From Monoplex corrugatus (taxonomy: Eukaryota; Mollusca; Gastropoda; Littorinimorpha; Ranellidae), in the NCBI GenBank assembly GCA_030674185.1, contig JAPXFY010000026.1:54980972-55044971 (forward strand): a DNA stretch of 64,000 bases, given 5' to 3'. Positions 44,495 to 56,755 of the stretch are shown one piece after another (within the stretch, counting starts at the first letter, position 1; every line of letters begins with the position of its first letter). Both the position numbers and the translations under genes were made by a program. The notes under the pieces are model-generated. The model worked only from the letters and a program-made list of their open reading frames with translations, was not told where the DNA came from and did not search any database.

Positions 44495-45064
44495 ATGGGT
44501 TTACCTGTATTTCCTTTCCGTGTCTATTTTTGTCTCATGTTTTTGTAAAGCACTTGACCGATTGACATACCGAAGTCAATTGTCTGTTGTAATTGATTTC
44601 TATCACTTCTTTAACATTGTATATGTTATGGTTCGTCTGTTTTGGTCTTAGTTTCTTTTATCTTTTTTTTATTCTTATATGTGTAGAGTAGCAAGGATCA
44701 ACTGTGAAAGAGATCCAGTGGGACCTAATCCATGAGTAATAAATAGTTTAGAAGATTTGACATTCTGGGCCTCCTTTTTTTTTGGTATTCTGTACATGGT
44801 TGATATTATAGAAAAAAAACAGACTAGAATACAAGCCATCATGGATCTGCATTCCTTTTCCAGTGCTTTGATCAGATGATGATGCTGAAGATGGGCCACT
44901 GGCACTGTGCTTTGGTGGCAATTTCCTGGTCTGGATGATGGTGTTTTGACACTTTGTTGGAATGCCACATTCGTTCATATAACATACATACAAATAAGAA
45001 AACAAAACCTGCATATCAATATAATAAAAGGAAAAACAACAGACCGTTGATAAAAACTGGTCTT
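44495..45064. other. Intergenic; downstream flank of the receptor gene
   Basis: AT-rich sequence with no gene. Any 3' UTR of the minus-strand receptor would begin on its right side. Confidence 0.45.
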
Positions 45065-45070
45065 TTTATT
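45065..45070 (-). promoter_or_regulatory. Candidate poly(A) signal of the receptor gene
   Basis: AATAAA on the minus strand about 31 bp after the stop codon at 45101-45103, which would give a very short 3' UTR. Confidence 0.5.
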
Positions 45071-45100
45071 TTACCTGAACCAGCACACCAGACATAACTG

Positions 45101-48100
45101 TTAACTGTCAAGCAATTCAATATGAGATTCCAACCATTTTAGAAGTTTAGCTTCCTTTGATTTTCTCTGCTTTTCTGCCAGTGTGTTGAATGTGTACATG
45201 AAAGGATTAATTGCAGAGTTTAGGGGCAAAACAAAGATGGCCAAGGCCACATTCACCTCTCCAGGAATGGGAATGCCAGCCAGTGCCAAAAATCCACACA
45301 ATCCAATGGGAAACCAGCACATAAAATCTGTGACAGCAACAGTGATCAGGCGTCGGGCTATGGTTATGTCTCGTGACACTTTGGTCGTGTTGGATGTCAT
45401 GGTATTCTTCTGTACGGACCAGTAGATGAAGGCTTGACCAGCTGAAATCATTACAAACAAAATAAAATTGAAAACAATCAAAACACTTACGGAATAAAAT
45501 CTTCCTTTGAAATCTCGCCTGGTAACTGGAAGAGGAATACAGATACCTGTCTGACTGTAAAACTCCCAACGTGCTGTCACTGGAAGCAAAGGCAACAAAG
45601 CAAGAAACCAACCAACCACCCAAGTCAACGCACAAGCCACAAATGCTGAAATCTTTTCAAATCGTAAGGTACTGAAAGGAAAACGAAGAACAATAAACCG
45701 ATCCAGAGTGATAAGCCAGATGACTACAGCTGATACTTCACTAGACAACAGAGAGAGAAAACCAGCCATCTTACAGGCCACGCTCCTCGTCCATGTCTCA
45801 TCATAATGGAGATATATACCACGGAACAGTTCATCAGCCACTCCAATGATAACAATGTAGACACCCATCAGAAAGTCTGCAACAGTGAGATTGATGACAA
45901 ACACATTGAATCCACTTAAAGAGGTCGTCTTCCATGCACATAAACGTACAACAAAACAAAAGACGTTGCCAGTCAGTGATAAGCAGCTGATCAGCCAGAG
46001 AAACACTCGGTACATTCCTGATTGCAGTAAATCTTCACATGACGAAATCTCGTCTTCTGGAGCGTAGCAAAATCTGCGATCAAATGTATGTGGTAGTATT
46101 TCATGGCAACACAATTTATAGTTTCCTGTAGATACCACGCTAAGGTGGGTAAGATCCTTGAATAAATCTGATGGAAACGTTTTTACTGGACTACCATCCA
46201 TGTATAACTGGGACAACCGGGTGTACACTGAAATCCAACATTGCTGATAGTATGGATGGTAGTAAAAGTTAAGTTTAGTTTCTGCAAGCTGGAGAACTTG
46301 GACAGAACACTGGTGTCAAATTCTGTCAGTGTAGTGTATGAGAGATCTATCATTCTGAGTGATGTTTGATACAGAAAAGATGAGTCATCAGTGTAGAGCG
46401 AGATGAGAGGATTGTTGGACAGTGACAATGTCTGTAAATTTTGTAAGTTCAAGAAGTTAGTCATGTTGATATGCTGAAGTTTGTTGCCAGAGACATCAAG
46501 AAACTGTAAATTGAACAAGTTCATGTCAGACAAGAGACTCAATGAACACTGGCTAAGAATCAGGCGAATAAGATATGCTGGAGTACTGACAGTAGATAGA
46601 CTCATTCCTGAATCTGTGGCATCCAGAAAACGAAGCTGAGGGAAGAGTGAAACAGAGAACGGTTGGAAACATAAGAAAGTGTGACCTTGACATAAACATT
46701 CTGAAGGGCAGGTCACTCCACACAATAATTCATCATCATGCAATGGGCAGTGAGGCCAACCGTCACACAGATAGTCACCATGTACACATATTCGATAAGA
46801 TCTGCATCTGAAGAATCCTGGACACATCATGTCTTCACATCCCTCCTCATCCTCGTGGCCCATACAGTCGTACATTCCATTGCATCGTGTGTAGACAGGA
46901 AGACAGTCATTGTACTCGCCAGGACAACGATAGTGGGTGTCTGGACAGGACTCGTTGGATTTCATTGGTGTTGAAATAAAAGAACTGATGCCATCAAAGT
47001 TGACAAGAACAGGAGATGGAATGTATTGGTTATACCATGTATATCTTCCTCTTAGTCTGCCACAGTCTTCTTCATCTGATTGGTCCTGACACTCAAAGAA
47101 CATATCACACCTTTTATCAAAAGACACGCACTGACCACTGATGCATGTAAACATGTTGACACAAGGAGGATGCTCACAGAATGATTCATCACTTTTATCC
47201 GGACAGTCAGATATGAAGTCACACACCAGTGTGTATGACAGTGTTGTGAAGTCATCCCCACATATAAATAGGGGGACAGGAATGGCGTGCTGGTCTGTAA
47301 GATCAAACCTGTTGTGTGTCAATGACAGATTTCCATAAAAAGTACAAGGAGGTGTGAGCCCCTGACCGCACACGCCATACTGATGTGAGCCACACAAGAG
47401 AAATGCATGAGTCACATGGCCATTTGGACACATTGTCAAAGACTGTTGCTTGGTGTGCAGCAAGAGTTGTGGGCTGACTAGTGTTATTGCATCAGGTTTA
47501 TACGGCTTACGTCTGGTATTTGTTGTCTTGAATTCACAAATTGCGCTGTATGGATTTTCTTCACCCTCACATGTACCCCAGATAGCTTCCCTTTGAAAGT
47601 TAGTAAAGCATAACTTTACACTTGATTGGCGTCCAATTATTGCTTCAGCCTGAATGGAGTGATAAAGGACAGTCCTTTCATCATTAAGAATGGCCTTTCT
47701 GTAGATATTAGCTAAAGACATGTCAGCAGAATATAATCCAAGTGCAAGGCCCTTGAAAATGTGCACACAGGGTTTTGCGAATTCAAGAAATGCTTCATAC
47801 CAGTCATGCTCACACAGAGGCACTGCAAGCACTCCCCCCAAAGAATGACAGTACTCTCTGGCTCTGTAGTAATGTTTGATTTCGTTACTACGAAATTCTC
47901 GCAGATCGTGTGTGCTGACATATTTGTAGCATTTTTTACAAACTGCCACCAAACCTTGACAGTCAGGACTGCTGAAAAGACAATATTCTGTTTCATCCTG
48001 TCCATCTTCACACTCTGTCCTCAGGTTACAGTCCAAGTGGTGCTGATATGTCGAGTAATGGCCAACAGAACAGTTGAATAACCTACTGGGTAGCATCTGG

Positions 48101-48518
48101 GGCACTTCAGTTTTGTAGTGAATAGAAAAGAAGATTTCAAAACAACGTGAGTAATTTGATTTTTTAAACCGAAATTGACGATGATAAGAACTGAGACTTA
48201 GAGTAAGACTTGCAGTTTTGTAAACTTCCACTTGTTCGAAGTTTTCGTCACGATCATAGAACTTTATGTGCCGTCTGTTAGCGTCATATACATACAGCTT
48301 AAGAACTAGACATGAGGCAAGTTCTGGATTCCAGTCGTTTTTGTAAAATCTCTTGAAACTGACCATGATGGCATGTTCGGCTGGGACAGATACAGTTCTC
48401 CTGACAGTGGAAGAGTTGCTGTGAATATTGTAGATTGCTATCAAGTACCCGGATGATGATGACATGTTCACCATAGATATCTCTACCAGTCCATCAGTTG
48501 CTGGTGGTGCACTTTCAA
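45101..48518 (-). CDS. GRL101-like receptor: LDLa, C-type lectin, LRR and 7TM (one frameshift)
   Basis: Two minus-strand frames form one large exon. The first (48474-46183, 763 residues) has an LDLa-like module at ~132-165, a C-type lectin domain at ~172-315, LDLa modules at ~410-433, 435-471, 510-546 and 550-585, an LRR cap CPSECLCQ at ~589 and leucine-rich repeats to ~745. The second (46228-45101, 375 residues) has the last LRR and seven TM segments (about 72-96, 106-132, 150-180, 192-213, 243-268, 293-317, 323-348), LDRF in place of DRY and NPFMY for NPxxY. Cys152 and Cys230 can form the extracellular disulfide. The frames join if one C is restored near 46227. A splice acceptor TAAGACAG at ~48519 suggests that the signal-peptide exon lies upstream. 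The lectin domain lacks EPN/WND, so Ca-dependent sugar binding is not predicted. Ligand unknown. Confidence 0.85.
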
Positions 48519-49690
48519 ACTGTCTTACAGATTAAAATCAGTCAATTCCACAAACAATCAAACACAACAAAACTGAAAAACAGCAGACTACAATTAAAGC
48601 TTTTGCCAAATCCAAAAAGTTGATTTATAGTTTTCCTTTAACCAGAAATTAGCGATCTGATAAATGCACCTTTATCATGTAGTATTGTGACTTCATAATT
48701 GCAATTTCTTCTTATTCTTGCAAATTGATAATCAAAGAGAGTGACATTTCTCGTGTGCATAATAAGGAAGTTGTTTTATAGTGGGTGTTGAGAAGTATGC
48801 GTGTTCAGTATCAAATTTAATCTTTAGTTGATCTTAAGAGTTTAACAACAAAAAAGGAGATGAAAACATGAATGGAGATGATATAATTAAATTGTGTCAT
48901 GTAGTCTTCATTTGCACTATGACCTTGTGATACTTGTGACCTTGGGAACGTGGCACTTTAGTAACAGAATCAGAGAATGTTTAATTGTATTTGTTTGAAA
49001 ACAAAATCAAGTTGAGAACTGTTATGTGTGTTGCTTGGAAAACCTGGTCTTTCTTTGCTTCCTTATTTCTGAAGCTCTTTGTAGTTGATGCATTGGAACG
49101 CAGCTCTCTCCTTCACAAAAAGAAATAGCTAAAATATGAAAGTCATGCCATATTGTTTGTTCTCTCCACAAAGACTATGCGGGAGAAACACCATCATCTT
49201 CACAACCTAGAGCTAAACAACGCTCAAGCAAACTGGAACACTGAAAGAACTGACCCATGCAATGCACAGATACTCCTGGCACATTCTCAGCCTATGCAAA
49301 GTAAGATGGAAGAACAATGGACAAACACAGACAGAAAAGGGGCGTATCCTGTACTACACTGGAGAAGATAGCTAGCATGCACAGACAGTGGGGTTATTTA
49401 CTTAACAAAAGGTTTAGGTACACTGTATTGGGATGCTTCCCTGTTTCGAGAAGGATCATGATTCTCTTCCTGCAAGTGAAACAATTCACCGTCATTGATG
49501 GCACTGTCTGTCCCAGTAGACAGTGGCTGCGCTTAGTAAGAACTCAGCTGGATGTAGAACAGTGTCATTTCTAGCTGAACAGTCTGATTTCTCAACAATC
49601 ATCCTTGGCAAAACTGATTTACAATAAGGCTGATGGCTGTAGCTGGCTGGTTGCTGTCATAGCTTCCTTCTCTTTATGCTATCCAACCAC
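48519..49690. other. Upstream intron/intergenic region of the receptor gene
   Basis: No signal-peptide exon matching the second paralogue was found. The short plus-strand frames near 49153-49574 have no recognisable motifs. Confidence 0.4.
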
Positions 49691-49699
49691 AGTTGAGTT

Positions 49700-50400
49700 T
49701 GTTTTTCCTCTGCAATGACGACGCCTGCCTGTACAGCCTGTCACCATGCACAACGATTAGTAGCCGTCTCTGCCTAAGTGTACACACTGATAGCAGCAGC
49801 TTCAGTTCGCTTTGCAAACGTTCCTTTATCACAGCAGTGCACATCCCGTGGTCCAGGTTTTTGCATCGAGCTCTCCAGACAAATCTTTTGGTATACAGCC
49901 ATTCTGCATGCAGCATACTTGGCCTTGTCAGTGTGGTCATTGTTGTGTGAAGAGGGCATACATGCTTGAAATCCTAGCCTGGTCTGGGAGTCCCTCTCTG
50001 GCATACGGTCCGTCCAGAAAATGGCTAAGATCCGGCGCAAACACCGCAGGTAGAAGCTATTGAGGCATTGCTCTTGACGCACATAGGTAGCCCAGCTCTT
50101 GCTGCCATAGAGAAGGGTACTCAGTATGCAGGTTCTGTACATTCCAATTTTGGTGAGTTGAGTTTATTATTTTCCCACATTTTCTTGGACGGACTAGCTA
50201 TGGCAGCAGCAGCTTTCCCTACCCATTTGTTGAGCTGTGGCTCCAGGGATAAGTTGCTGGAATTGTTGATCCGAGATACGTAAAATCATTTACTGCTTGT
50301 GGGGTGTGATTGTTAATGTTGATGCCAGGATCTTTGCTGTCGTTTTGTCTCATCTCACATCGGTTTATGATGTTGATCAGATAAAACAAATCTACATCCA
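49700..50400 (-). mobile_element. LINE reverse transcriptase C-terminal fragment
   Basis: The minus strand encodes VNDFTYLGSTIPATYPWSHS near 50270 and CILSTLLYGSKSWATYVRQE then FYLRCLRRILAIFWTDRMPE near 50130-50010. These are the RT thumb and post-RT motifs of RTE-like LINEs. Frames shift several times. Confidence 0.65.
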
Positions 50401-51330
50401 GGTTCAAACAGTCATCAACGAAGTCGACAAGTAAACATCCCCATCGTCCAGTCTGACTGGAACGCTAAGGTTAGTTAGATGCCCAGGAAGACTGGAGGAG
50501 TTTCTGAGAGTACTAACTACAGGCAAATACGCGTGTTGAAATTTGCCAGTGACCATCACTTAGCTCTTGCTAACATGCTTGATGAATATAAGGCATCTCA
50601 ACGATGGACATGGCTCTCTCCAACTAGTCAATATCACACCCAATAGACTGCATTCTTGTGAAGAACTGGAACAGGTCTGCCAACAATAGAAAAAAACAAG
50701 GACATGTACAGAATCTGGTCTTGGCAGTGTCAGACCATTGTCATGACGAAATCTAAAGTAAGGTTGAAGATTAACAAGAGAATGAAAAAATAACACTTTC
50801 AAAGTCAATCTTGACAAACTGAAAGATCTTGACTTTGCTGAACAATTCCAAGCAATCAATGGAGGAATATTCATACCACTACTAATGCTTAAAGAAGTCC
50901 TCGAAGACCCCAATGAAGTGATGACTGAAACAAAAATAGAGGTTTAAGGGGTAAGCCGATGGAAATCCAGGCCATGGATCACAAGTAATGTTCTGGAGAT
51001 GTGACACTAGAAGGAGCATACAGCATCAAAAGAATAATGAGACTGGAAAAACAAATACAGTGCTACACATGTAAACAAGAGAATTGCTCAAAACATGGAA
51101 AATGCAATAGAAAACTGGATAGAACACACAGTGTGAAGACACTGAGAAAAACCTTGACAAAAACGACTCCAAGAAATGATTTGAAGATTGCAAAATATTT
51201 GGCTAACGAAAAGCAAAGTAGTGTCTTCAGCATTCAGAGCACAGATGGCAAGTGTCTCACACAGGAAAAAGGCATCATAAAAAGGTGGACTCAGTATTAC
51301 TCTGAACTGTACAACAAACAGAGCGTGGCT
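50390..51330 (+). mobile_element. RTE-type LINE, endonuclease and N-terminal RT
   Basis: Plus-strand frames include QVQTVINEVDK, ASDHHLALANMLDEYKASQR followed by WTWLSPTSQYHTQ (endonuclease), and at 51187-51325 SIQSTDGKCLTQEKGIIKRW then TQYYSELYNKQS (connector). The RT is cut off and replaced by a minus-strand RTE fragment. Decayed. Confidence 0.7.
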
Positions 51331-51369
51331 TTGGTGATCATGGCCCTCTTTGTGAATCTATCTCTTGTC

Positions 51370-51545
51370 GTTGCAAGTACACCTCCCAGCTTTAACCCAC
51401 GGCATCTTTATAGGTTTCTCATGACGGTTTTGCTGTTAAGTGAAAACAAATCTGATGACAGAACACAACCCTGCTTAATCCCTCCTTCATATTTTGGAAA
51501 GAATTAATATCGTTTTCTGCTGCTGCTTGTTTCTTAGATAGATAG
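51370..51545 (-). mobile_element. RTE-type LINE RT fragment, duplicated piece A
   Basis: On the minus strand VVFCHQICFHLTAKPS lies where RTE elements have GCVLSSDLFSLN. The 150-bp block from CCACGGCATCTTTATAGGTT onward recurs at 52340-52490, and both copies continue into (GATA)n. Confidence 0.7.
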
Positions 51546-51566
51546 ATAGATAGATAGATACATCTG

Positions 51567-51601
<35 letters not shown>

Positions 51602-51667
51602 GCAGACAGGCAGATAGATAGATAGACATACAGGCAGATAGATAGATAGATAGATAGCTAGATAGCT

Positions 51668-51704
<37 letters not shown>

Positions 51705-51705
51705 G
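51537..51705. repeat. GATA/GACA and GA microsatellite
   Basis: (GATA)n with CAGG interruptions, then (GA)n at about 51670-51705. Confidence 0.97.
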
Positions 51706-52490
51706 CGCTTGTCTTGTCTTGTTGTGTTGAATATGTGCTTACTTTGGTTTGCTTGTTCTTCTGGTTCCTAATCTTCTTTATTAATGATCTTCTTGTGTCT
51801 GTCTTCTTCAAGACTGTCTCGTTTGTTTTCCTTGCTGTCCATGAAACTCTCAATGTTCTTCTCAGAAACCACATTCCAATTGCCTCAATTTTGTTCTGAC
51901 TTTGCGTGTTGATTGTTCACGCCTTACAACCATACAGCATTATCGGTTCTATGTAACACTTAAGAACTCTCTTCTTATTGTTAATTGATAGTTGTTTCTT
52001 GGTAAGAATGCTTTTCATCTTTTTGAATATTGTTTTGGCTTGGCCAATTCTGCTGCTGTTTCTGATGTCCTACCATCTGGTGAGATGACCGTTTCCAGAT
52101 ATTTAAACTTGTCAACCTGTCTCAATGTTGTGCTGTTTGCTGTTATTTTGCCTGAGGTGATTTCTTGTTTTTTACTGAACATCATGACTTCAAACTTCTT
52201 GTATTTAGCTCCGGCTCTTTATTTTTGCTTTCTGTTTCTATCATGTTCACAAAGTTTTGTAGGTCTTTTTTCTTTTTCTGAAAATTAGCAGGATGTTATT
52301 TGCGTAACGAATGTTGTTGATCATTTTCTTCCAACCTTTATCCCACGGCATCTTTATAGGTTTCTCATGATGGTTTTGCTGTTAAGTGAAAACAAATCTG
52401 ATGACAGAACACAACCCTGCATAACCCCTCCTTTAAATTTTGGAAAGAGTTAATATCGTTTTATATTCTCATTGCTGCTGCTTGTTCCTT
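51706..52490 (-). mobile_element. RTE-type LINE reverse transcriptase, decayed
   Basis: The minus strand reads the RT from GCVLSSDLFSLN-like sequence (52440) through RYANN in place of YADD (near 52300), DKFKYLETVISPDGRTSETA (near 52110) and LRQLECGFLRRTLRVSWTAR then KKTNETVL (near 51870-51800). The catalytic Asp pair is lost and several stops are present. Confidence 0.75.
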
Positions 52491-52495
52491 AGATA

Positions 52496-52588
<93 letters not shown>

Positions 52589-52615
52589 CAGATAGCTAGA
52601 GAGAGAGAGAGATGG
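52491..52615. repeat. GATA microsatellite
   Basis: (GATA)n of about 100 bp, then GACAGATAGCTAGAGAGAG. Confidence 0.97.
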
Positions 52616-52739
52616 AATTTTTACAAGTAGCCCAGCAGCATTATTTCGGAACTTTTTGGAGCCTGTGAAAGACAAATTTTGGTAGGTCAACAAAATGTGT
52701 ACCGTTAGAATCAAGGCCAGTCAGAGAATCGGAGAAAAT

Positions 52740-53200
52740 GAACAAAAGGTGGAAAAGTAATAGCGAAAGCACCGAGTTTCTTGAGTTCTACATTGGCCAC
52801 ATCGAAGCCTGGACACTAAGAGAAGACAAAGATTATAAAATAAATGCAGCAGAAATGTGGCTCTATAGACGACTTCTCAGAGTCAAATGGACAGACAGAA
52901 CAAACGATAGCATATTTGAGAAACTGAATGCTAAGTGTCACTACTGACAGAGATCAACAAAAGAAAGCTGAAATATGTAGGCTATGCCATCATAAACACC
53001 AAAACAGATTTGATATCAATGATCCTACAGGAGAAAGTTGAGGCAAGGAGAAGAAAGGGACGACCGCACACCTCCTACTTCAACAACATCGCTGATTCTG
53101 TGGTCTGGGGATCCAGGAAGTCGCCCACAGAAGTCTCAATCGTGTGACCTGGAGAAGACTTGTAACGTCGAGCACGAATCCTACCGCCGATCAGGCGAAA
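52740..53200 (+). mobile_element. RTE-type LINE C-terminal fragment
   Basis: Frames encode NAAEMWLYRRLLRVKWTDRT and then KRKLKYVGYAIINTKTDLIS and a basic RRRKGRPHTSYF. These are the post-RT motifs of RTE elements (EMW-YRR-LR--WT, K-KY-GH---, GR-R). One frame change occurs between 52930 and 52950. Confidence 0.75.
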
Positions 53201-53214
53201 GAGAGAGGTGAGAT

Positions 53215-54660
53215 GAGTAAGGTGAATGACCTGAAAAATTATAGACCTGTATCAAATCGAGCATCTCTCTTCACGCTCCTTGAGAACGTAGTACTAAAAC
53301 AACCGAGTGACCATCTCTCATTAAAAAGTTTCTACCATCTTCACCAGTCTGCCTATCGAGCCAACCACAGTACAGGAACAGCTCTTATGCACATTCTCAG
53401 TGAACTTCTTCTTGCTTCTGATGCTGGTGAAATGTCTCTCCTAACACTTCTAGAATTGTCTGCCTCCTTTGATACAACTGACCATTCAATCCTTCTCTCT
53501 CATCTTGAACATACTTTCAAAATCCATGGCACTGCTCTTTCGTGGTTCTCCTCATCTCTCAGTCTGCTTTCAGTCAGTTCTCATCCATGGAAGTCAGTCT
53601 GAGCCTGTTAGACTTTCTTGCGGCGTTCCTCGGGTTCTGTGCTAGGGCTTGTCCTTTCACCCTTTATACCTCACCCTAGCCAACACCATCAACCAGCATG
53701 ACGTGAAACATAATTTTTACGCAGATGATTCGCAACTTCAGAATAGCACGATCCCTGAAAATATCACTTCCTTATTTCTGAAGCATCCACTGCTGTGCAG
53801 ATATCCAGAAATGGATGACACAAAATAAACTGCAATTGAATGGTGATAAAACCAAAGTCATGCCTGTAGAAATCAAAACATACTTGCCTCTATCACACTG
53901 AATACTATCCAGCTAAGGACAGCATCATCCCTCTCTCTGATTCTGTCAAGTACTTGGGTTTGATCTTGGACAAAACTCTTTCTATGGAAAAGCTTCTGAC
54001 CCAGACTGCCAGTCATGCTACTATCAGGTTCTGAGCCCTGGTTATGTTCATAAATGTCTTTCAGCTGAGGTTGCATTTAAGCTTGAGACATATTTCATTT
54101 TGTCTTGTCTTGATTACTGTAACACAGCCCCTTCTGGCCTATCAGCTTCTTTTCTCCTCTGTATAAAAACACAGCTGCTCGTCTTGTCCCCAGAAAGAAA
54201 ATGAAACCTTCATGTCTGTCCTCTCCTTCGCTCCCTGCACCAATTGCCTGTTTCAAATAGAACTGAATATAAGCTGATACCTTGTAATACAAATGTCAAT
54301 CTGCTCCATCCTACCTTTGTGACAAAATCAATATTTGTACATTAACTGGCACCCTGTGTGCAGCTTAAAAACTCTTCCCCCTCAGGTTCCTAGATTTAAA
54401 CTGTCAACTGTTGACAAGCCTTTGCTGTTTCAGGACCGTCTGCTAAGAATAGACTTCCACTGTCCCTTTGCGTAAAACCCACACTTTCTGCTTAAAATCT
54501 GACTTATAAATCTACCTCTCTTCCCGATAATGAATTCTAGAACACTTTATTCCTCCAGTTTGTGTTGGTCTTCTTTTGCGTTGGTCGCATGCGTATATTA
54601 TGTGTGTGAGTGTGCTTTGTTGTGAATCATCAAGATTTGCCACCAGGTAAATAGTGTGAC

Positions 54661-54713
<53 letters not shown>

Positions 54714-54800
54714 TATTGTTATTGTTATTGTTGTTATTGTTTTGTTATTGTTATATAATTATTATTATTTTCATTATTATTATTGTTGTTATTATCCATA
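53215..54800 (+). mobile_element. L2-like LINE, decayed, with (TTA)n end
   Basis: Starts at LKNYRPVSNRASLFTLLENV and continues QSAYRANHSTGTALMHILSE, LLTLLELSASFDTTDHSILL and a remnant of the GVPQGSVLG motif. Frames then break repeatedly through the FADD region (FLRR-FATSE). It ends near 54530, with (TTA)n at 54661-54800 as its likely tail. Same family type as 54905-56755 but much older. Confidence 0.75.
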
Positions 54801-54837
54801 AAGAGCTGAGACAATCTTATTCACAGATTTTTGTCAC

Positions 54838-54905
54838 AGACAGACAGACAGACACACACACGCACACACACACACACACACGCGCGCGCGCGCACACACA
54901 TACAT
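54838..54905. repeat. CAGA/CA/CG microsatellite
   Basis: (CAGA)n, (CA)n and CGCGCGCG blocks. Confidence 0.9.
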
Positions 54906-56755
54906 ATAATAATAATAATATTGAAGCATTTGTATAGCGCACTCCTCCAACAAGATGCCAGAGCTCTGTGCACTTAACAGACGTTATCATAAGCAGCAAT
55001 CCATGATAGACAAGCAACAGTGATGTACAAATCAAGTCAAAATTAAAAATAGTGATAGATAACACATTGGTAACTTGTTATAAAAAACCTAAGCAACATT
55101 AAGTTAAGGATAAAGGATCACACACACACACATACATACACACACACACACACACACAACACACACACACGTGCGCGCGCGCGCGCGCGCGCGCATAGAC
55201 ACAGACACACATACACACGCACTGATTCAATCACTCACTCACTCACATACACACATACAAACCTGAACACAGATATACATACACAAGAGATTAATTATAC
55301 AATCATTACTAAATAACATGTCACTTAATAAACAACACGAAGCAGCACACGAGACAGCCAAATAAGCTAGACATTAAAGGGTAGGCCAGAAGAATTTAAA
55401 GGTTATAGTATTTCTTGAAAAGGTGAGTTTTCAGAGCTTTTTTGAAAGACGGAGTTGATGAGATTTCTCTAATTTCACGTGGAAGGGAATTCCATGTTTT
55501 GGGGGCTGCAAAGGAGAAAGAACGTTGTCCAAAGGTAGCAGTTCTGACATGAGGAACGTTAAGTATTTTTGAATCAGAAGAGGAACGAAGTTGACGTGAT
55601 GGTGTGTATACAGAGAGAAGGTTTGAGAGGTAGAGAGGTGCAGTTCCAGAGAAAAAGGAATGGCAGAGAGTTGAAAGTTTGTAATCAATCCTTGCTTGGA
55701 TAGGAAGCCAATGCAGATTTTTGAGGAGAGGTTGTACATGATCATATTTGGATGCCTTCAGTACCATTCTTGCAGCAGAATTCTGAACTTTCTGAAGCTT
55801 ATCAAGATAATGTTTGGAGCAGCCTGATAGAATTGAATTACAGTAATCTAATTTTGACAAGACAAGGGCAGATACCAGAGTTTTTTTGGTATTAGCTGAG
55901 GTGAGATGACGAATTGAACTAATGCGACGTAGTTCAAGATAGGCTGAACGGCACACATGTTTAATGTGTAAGTCGACACTCATGTTCTCTGTCATTTGAA
56001 AGCCAAGATTACGAGCAGATGGAGAAAAGGTGACATCATTGCCACAAACTGATATGGACTTAGGCTGCTGATGAGAAGGATGTTTTGATGATGAATGAAG
56101 AAATAATGCTTCAGTTTTGTCATCATTGAGTTTGAGTTTATTTTGAAGCATCCAGGATTTGATGTCAAGAATACATTTTTCTAAGGAAGATACTGATGGT
56201 GACATGTTGGTTGGAGGAGCAGAGACATACAGCTGAGTGTCGTCGGCAAATGATTGGGAATTGATTGAGTGAGACTTAATCAGGTCTGCAAGAGGTTTTG
56301 TATAGAGGATGAAAAGAACAGGTCCAAGCACAGATCCTTGTGGAACACCACAAGTTAAATCTTTGTATCCAGAACAGCAGTCTTTGATGGAAACAGATTG
56401 TGTTCGGTGAGACAGATAGGATGTGAACCATTTTAGCACTGTACCAGAGATGCCAAAAGCAAACTGGAGTCTCTTTAGGAGGACATGATGGTCAATGGTA
56501 TCAAAAGCAGCTGAGAGATCTAGCAGTGTCAAGACAGAAACGTTTCGAGAGTCAAGGCTAAGAAGTATATCATTTGTCACTTTAAGAAGAGCAGTTTCAG
56601 TGCTGTGATGGGGTCGATATGCCGACTGAGATGGACTGATGAGTTTATGTTCATTTAGATAAGCGAGAAGCTGTTTAAGTACGATCTTTTCCATGACTTT
56701 TGACAAGAATGAGAGATTTGAAACTGGGCGATAATTTTTTAGCGTGTTGGGGTCA
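54905..56755 (-). mobile_element. L2-like LINE, 5'-truncated, inserted at the 3' end of the receptor pseudogene
   Basis: The RT frame is followed by a 3' UTR to an AT-rich (ATT)n terminus at about 54905 with TGCGCTATACAAATGCTTCA just before it. CA and GC microsatellites at 55122-55195 lie within the 3' UTR. The 5' end begins abruptly at PNTLKNYRPVSN next to a CG/TG run joined to the receptor C-terminus. The same structure (truncation at NYRPVSN) is seen in the 53215 copy. Confidence 0.85.
55396..56751 (-). CDS. L2-like reverse transcriptase, open but truncated
   Basis: About 450 codons open. Motifs: NYRPVSNLSFLSKVMEKIVL, QSAYRPHHSTETALLKVTND, LLDLSAAFDTIDHHVLLKRL (catalytic Asp), CGVPQGSVLGPVLF, SFADDTQLYV (FADD about residue 180), KLDYCNSILSG and a C-terminal LHWLPIQARIDYKLSTLCHS ending KTHLFKKYYNL. 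No stops are seen within these motifs, so the copy is young. The endonuclease domain is absent. The residues upstream of PNTLK come from flanking CG-rich sequence and are not part of the protein. Confidence 0.88.
   Translation of the reverse strand, partial: PNTLKNYRPVSNLSFLSKVMEKIVLKQLLAYLNEHKLISPSQSAYRPHHSTETALLKVTNDILLSLDSRNVSVLTLLDLSAAFDTIDHHVLLKRLQFAFGISGTVLKWFTSYLSHRTQSVSIKDCCSGYKDLTCGVPQGSVLGPVLFILYTKPLADLIKSHSINSQSFADDTQLYVSAPPTNMSPSVSSLEKCILDIKSWMLQNKLKLNDDKTEALFLHSSSKHPSHQQPKSISVCGNDVTFSPSARNLGFQMTENMSVDLHIKHVCRSAYLELRRISSIRHLTSANTKKTLVSALVLSKLDYCNSILSGCSKHYLDKLQKVQNSAARMVLKASKYDHVQPLLKNLHWLPIQARIDYKLSTLCHSFFSGTAPLYLSNLLSVYTPSRQLRSSSDSKILNVPHVRTATFGQRSFSFAAPKTWNSLPREIREISSTPSFKKALKTHLFKKYYNL

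Noticed and set aside
46738..48081. Plus-strand frames opposite the receptor gene
   Set aside because: Shadows of the minus-strand coding sequence without recognisable motifs.
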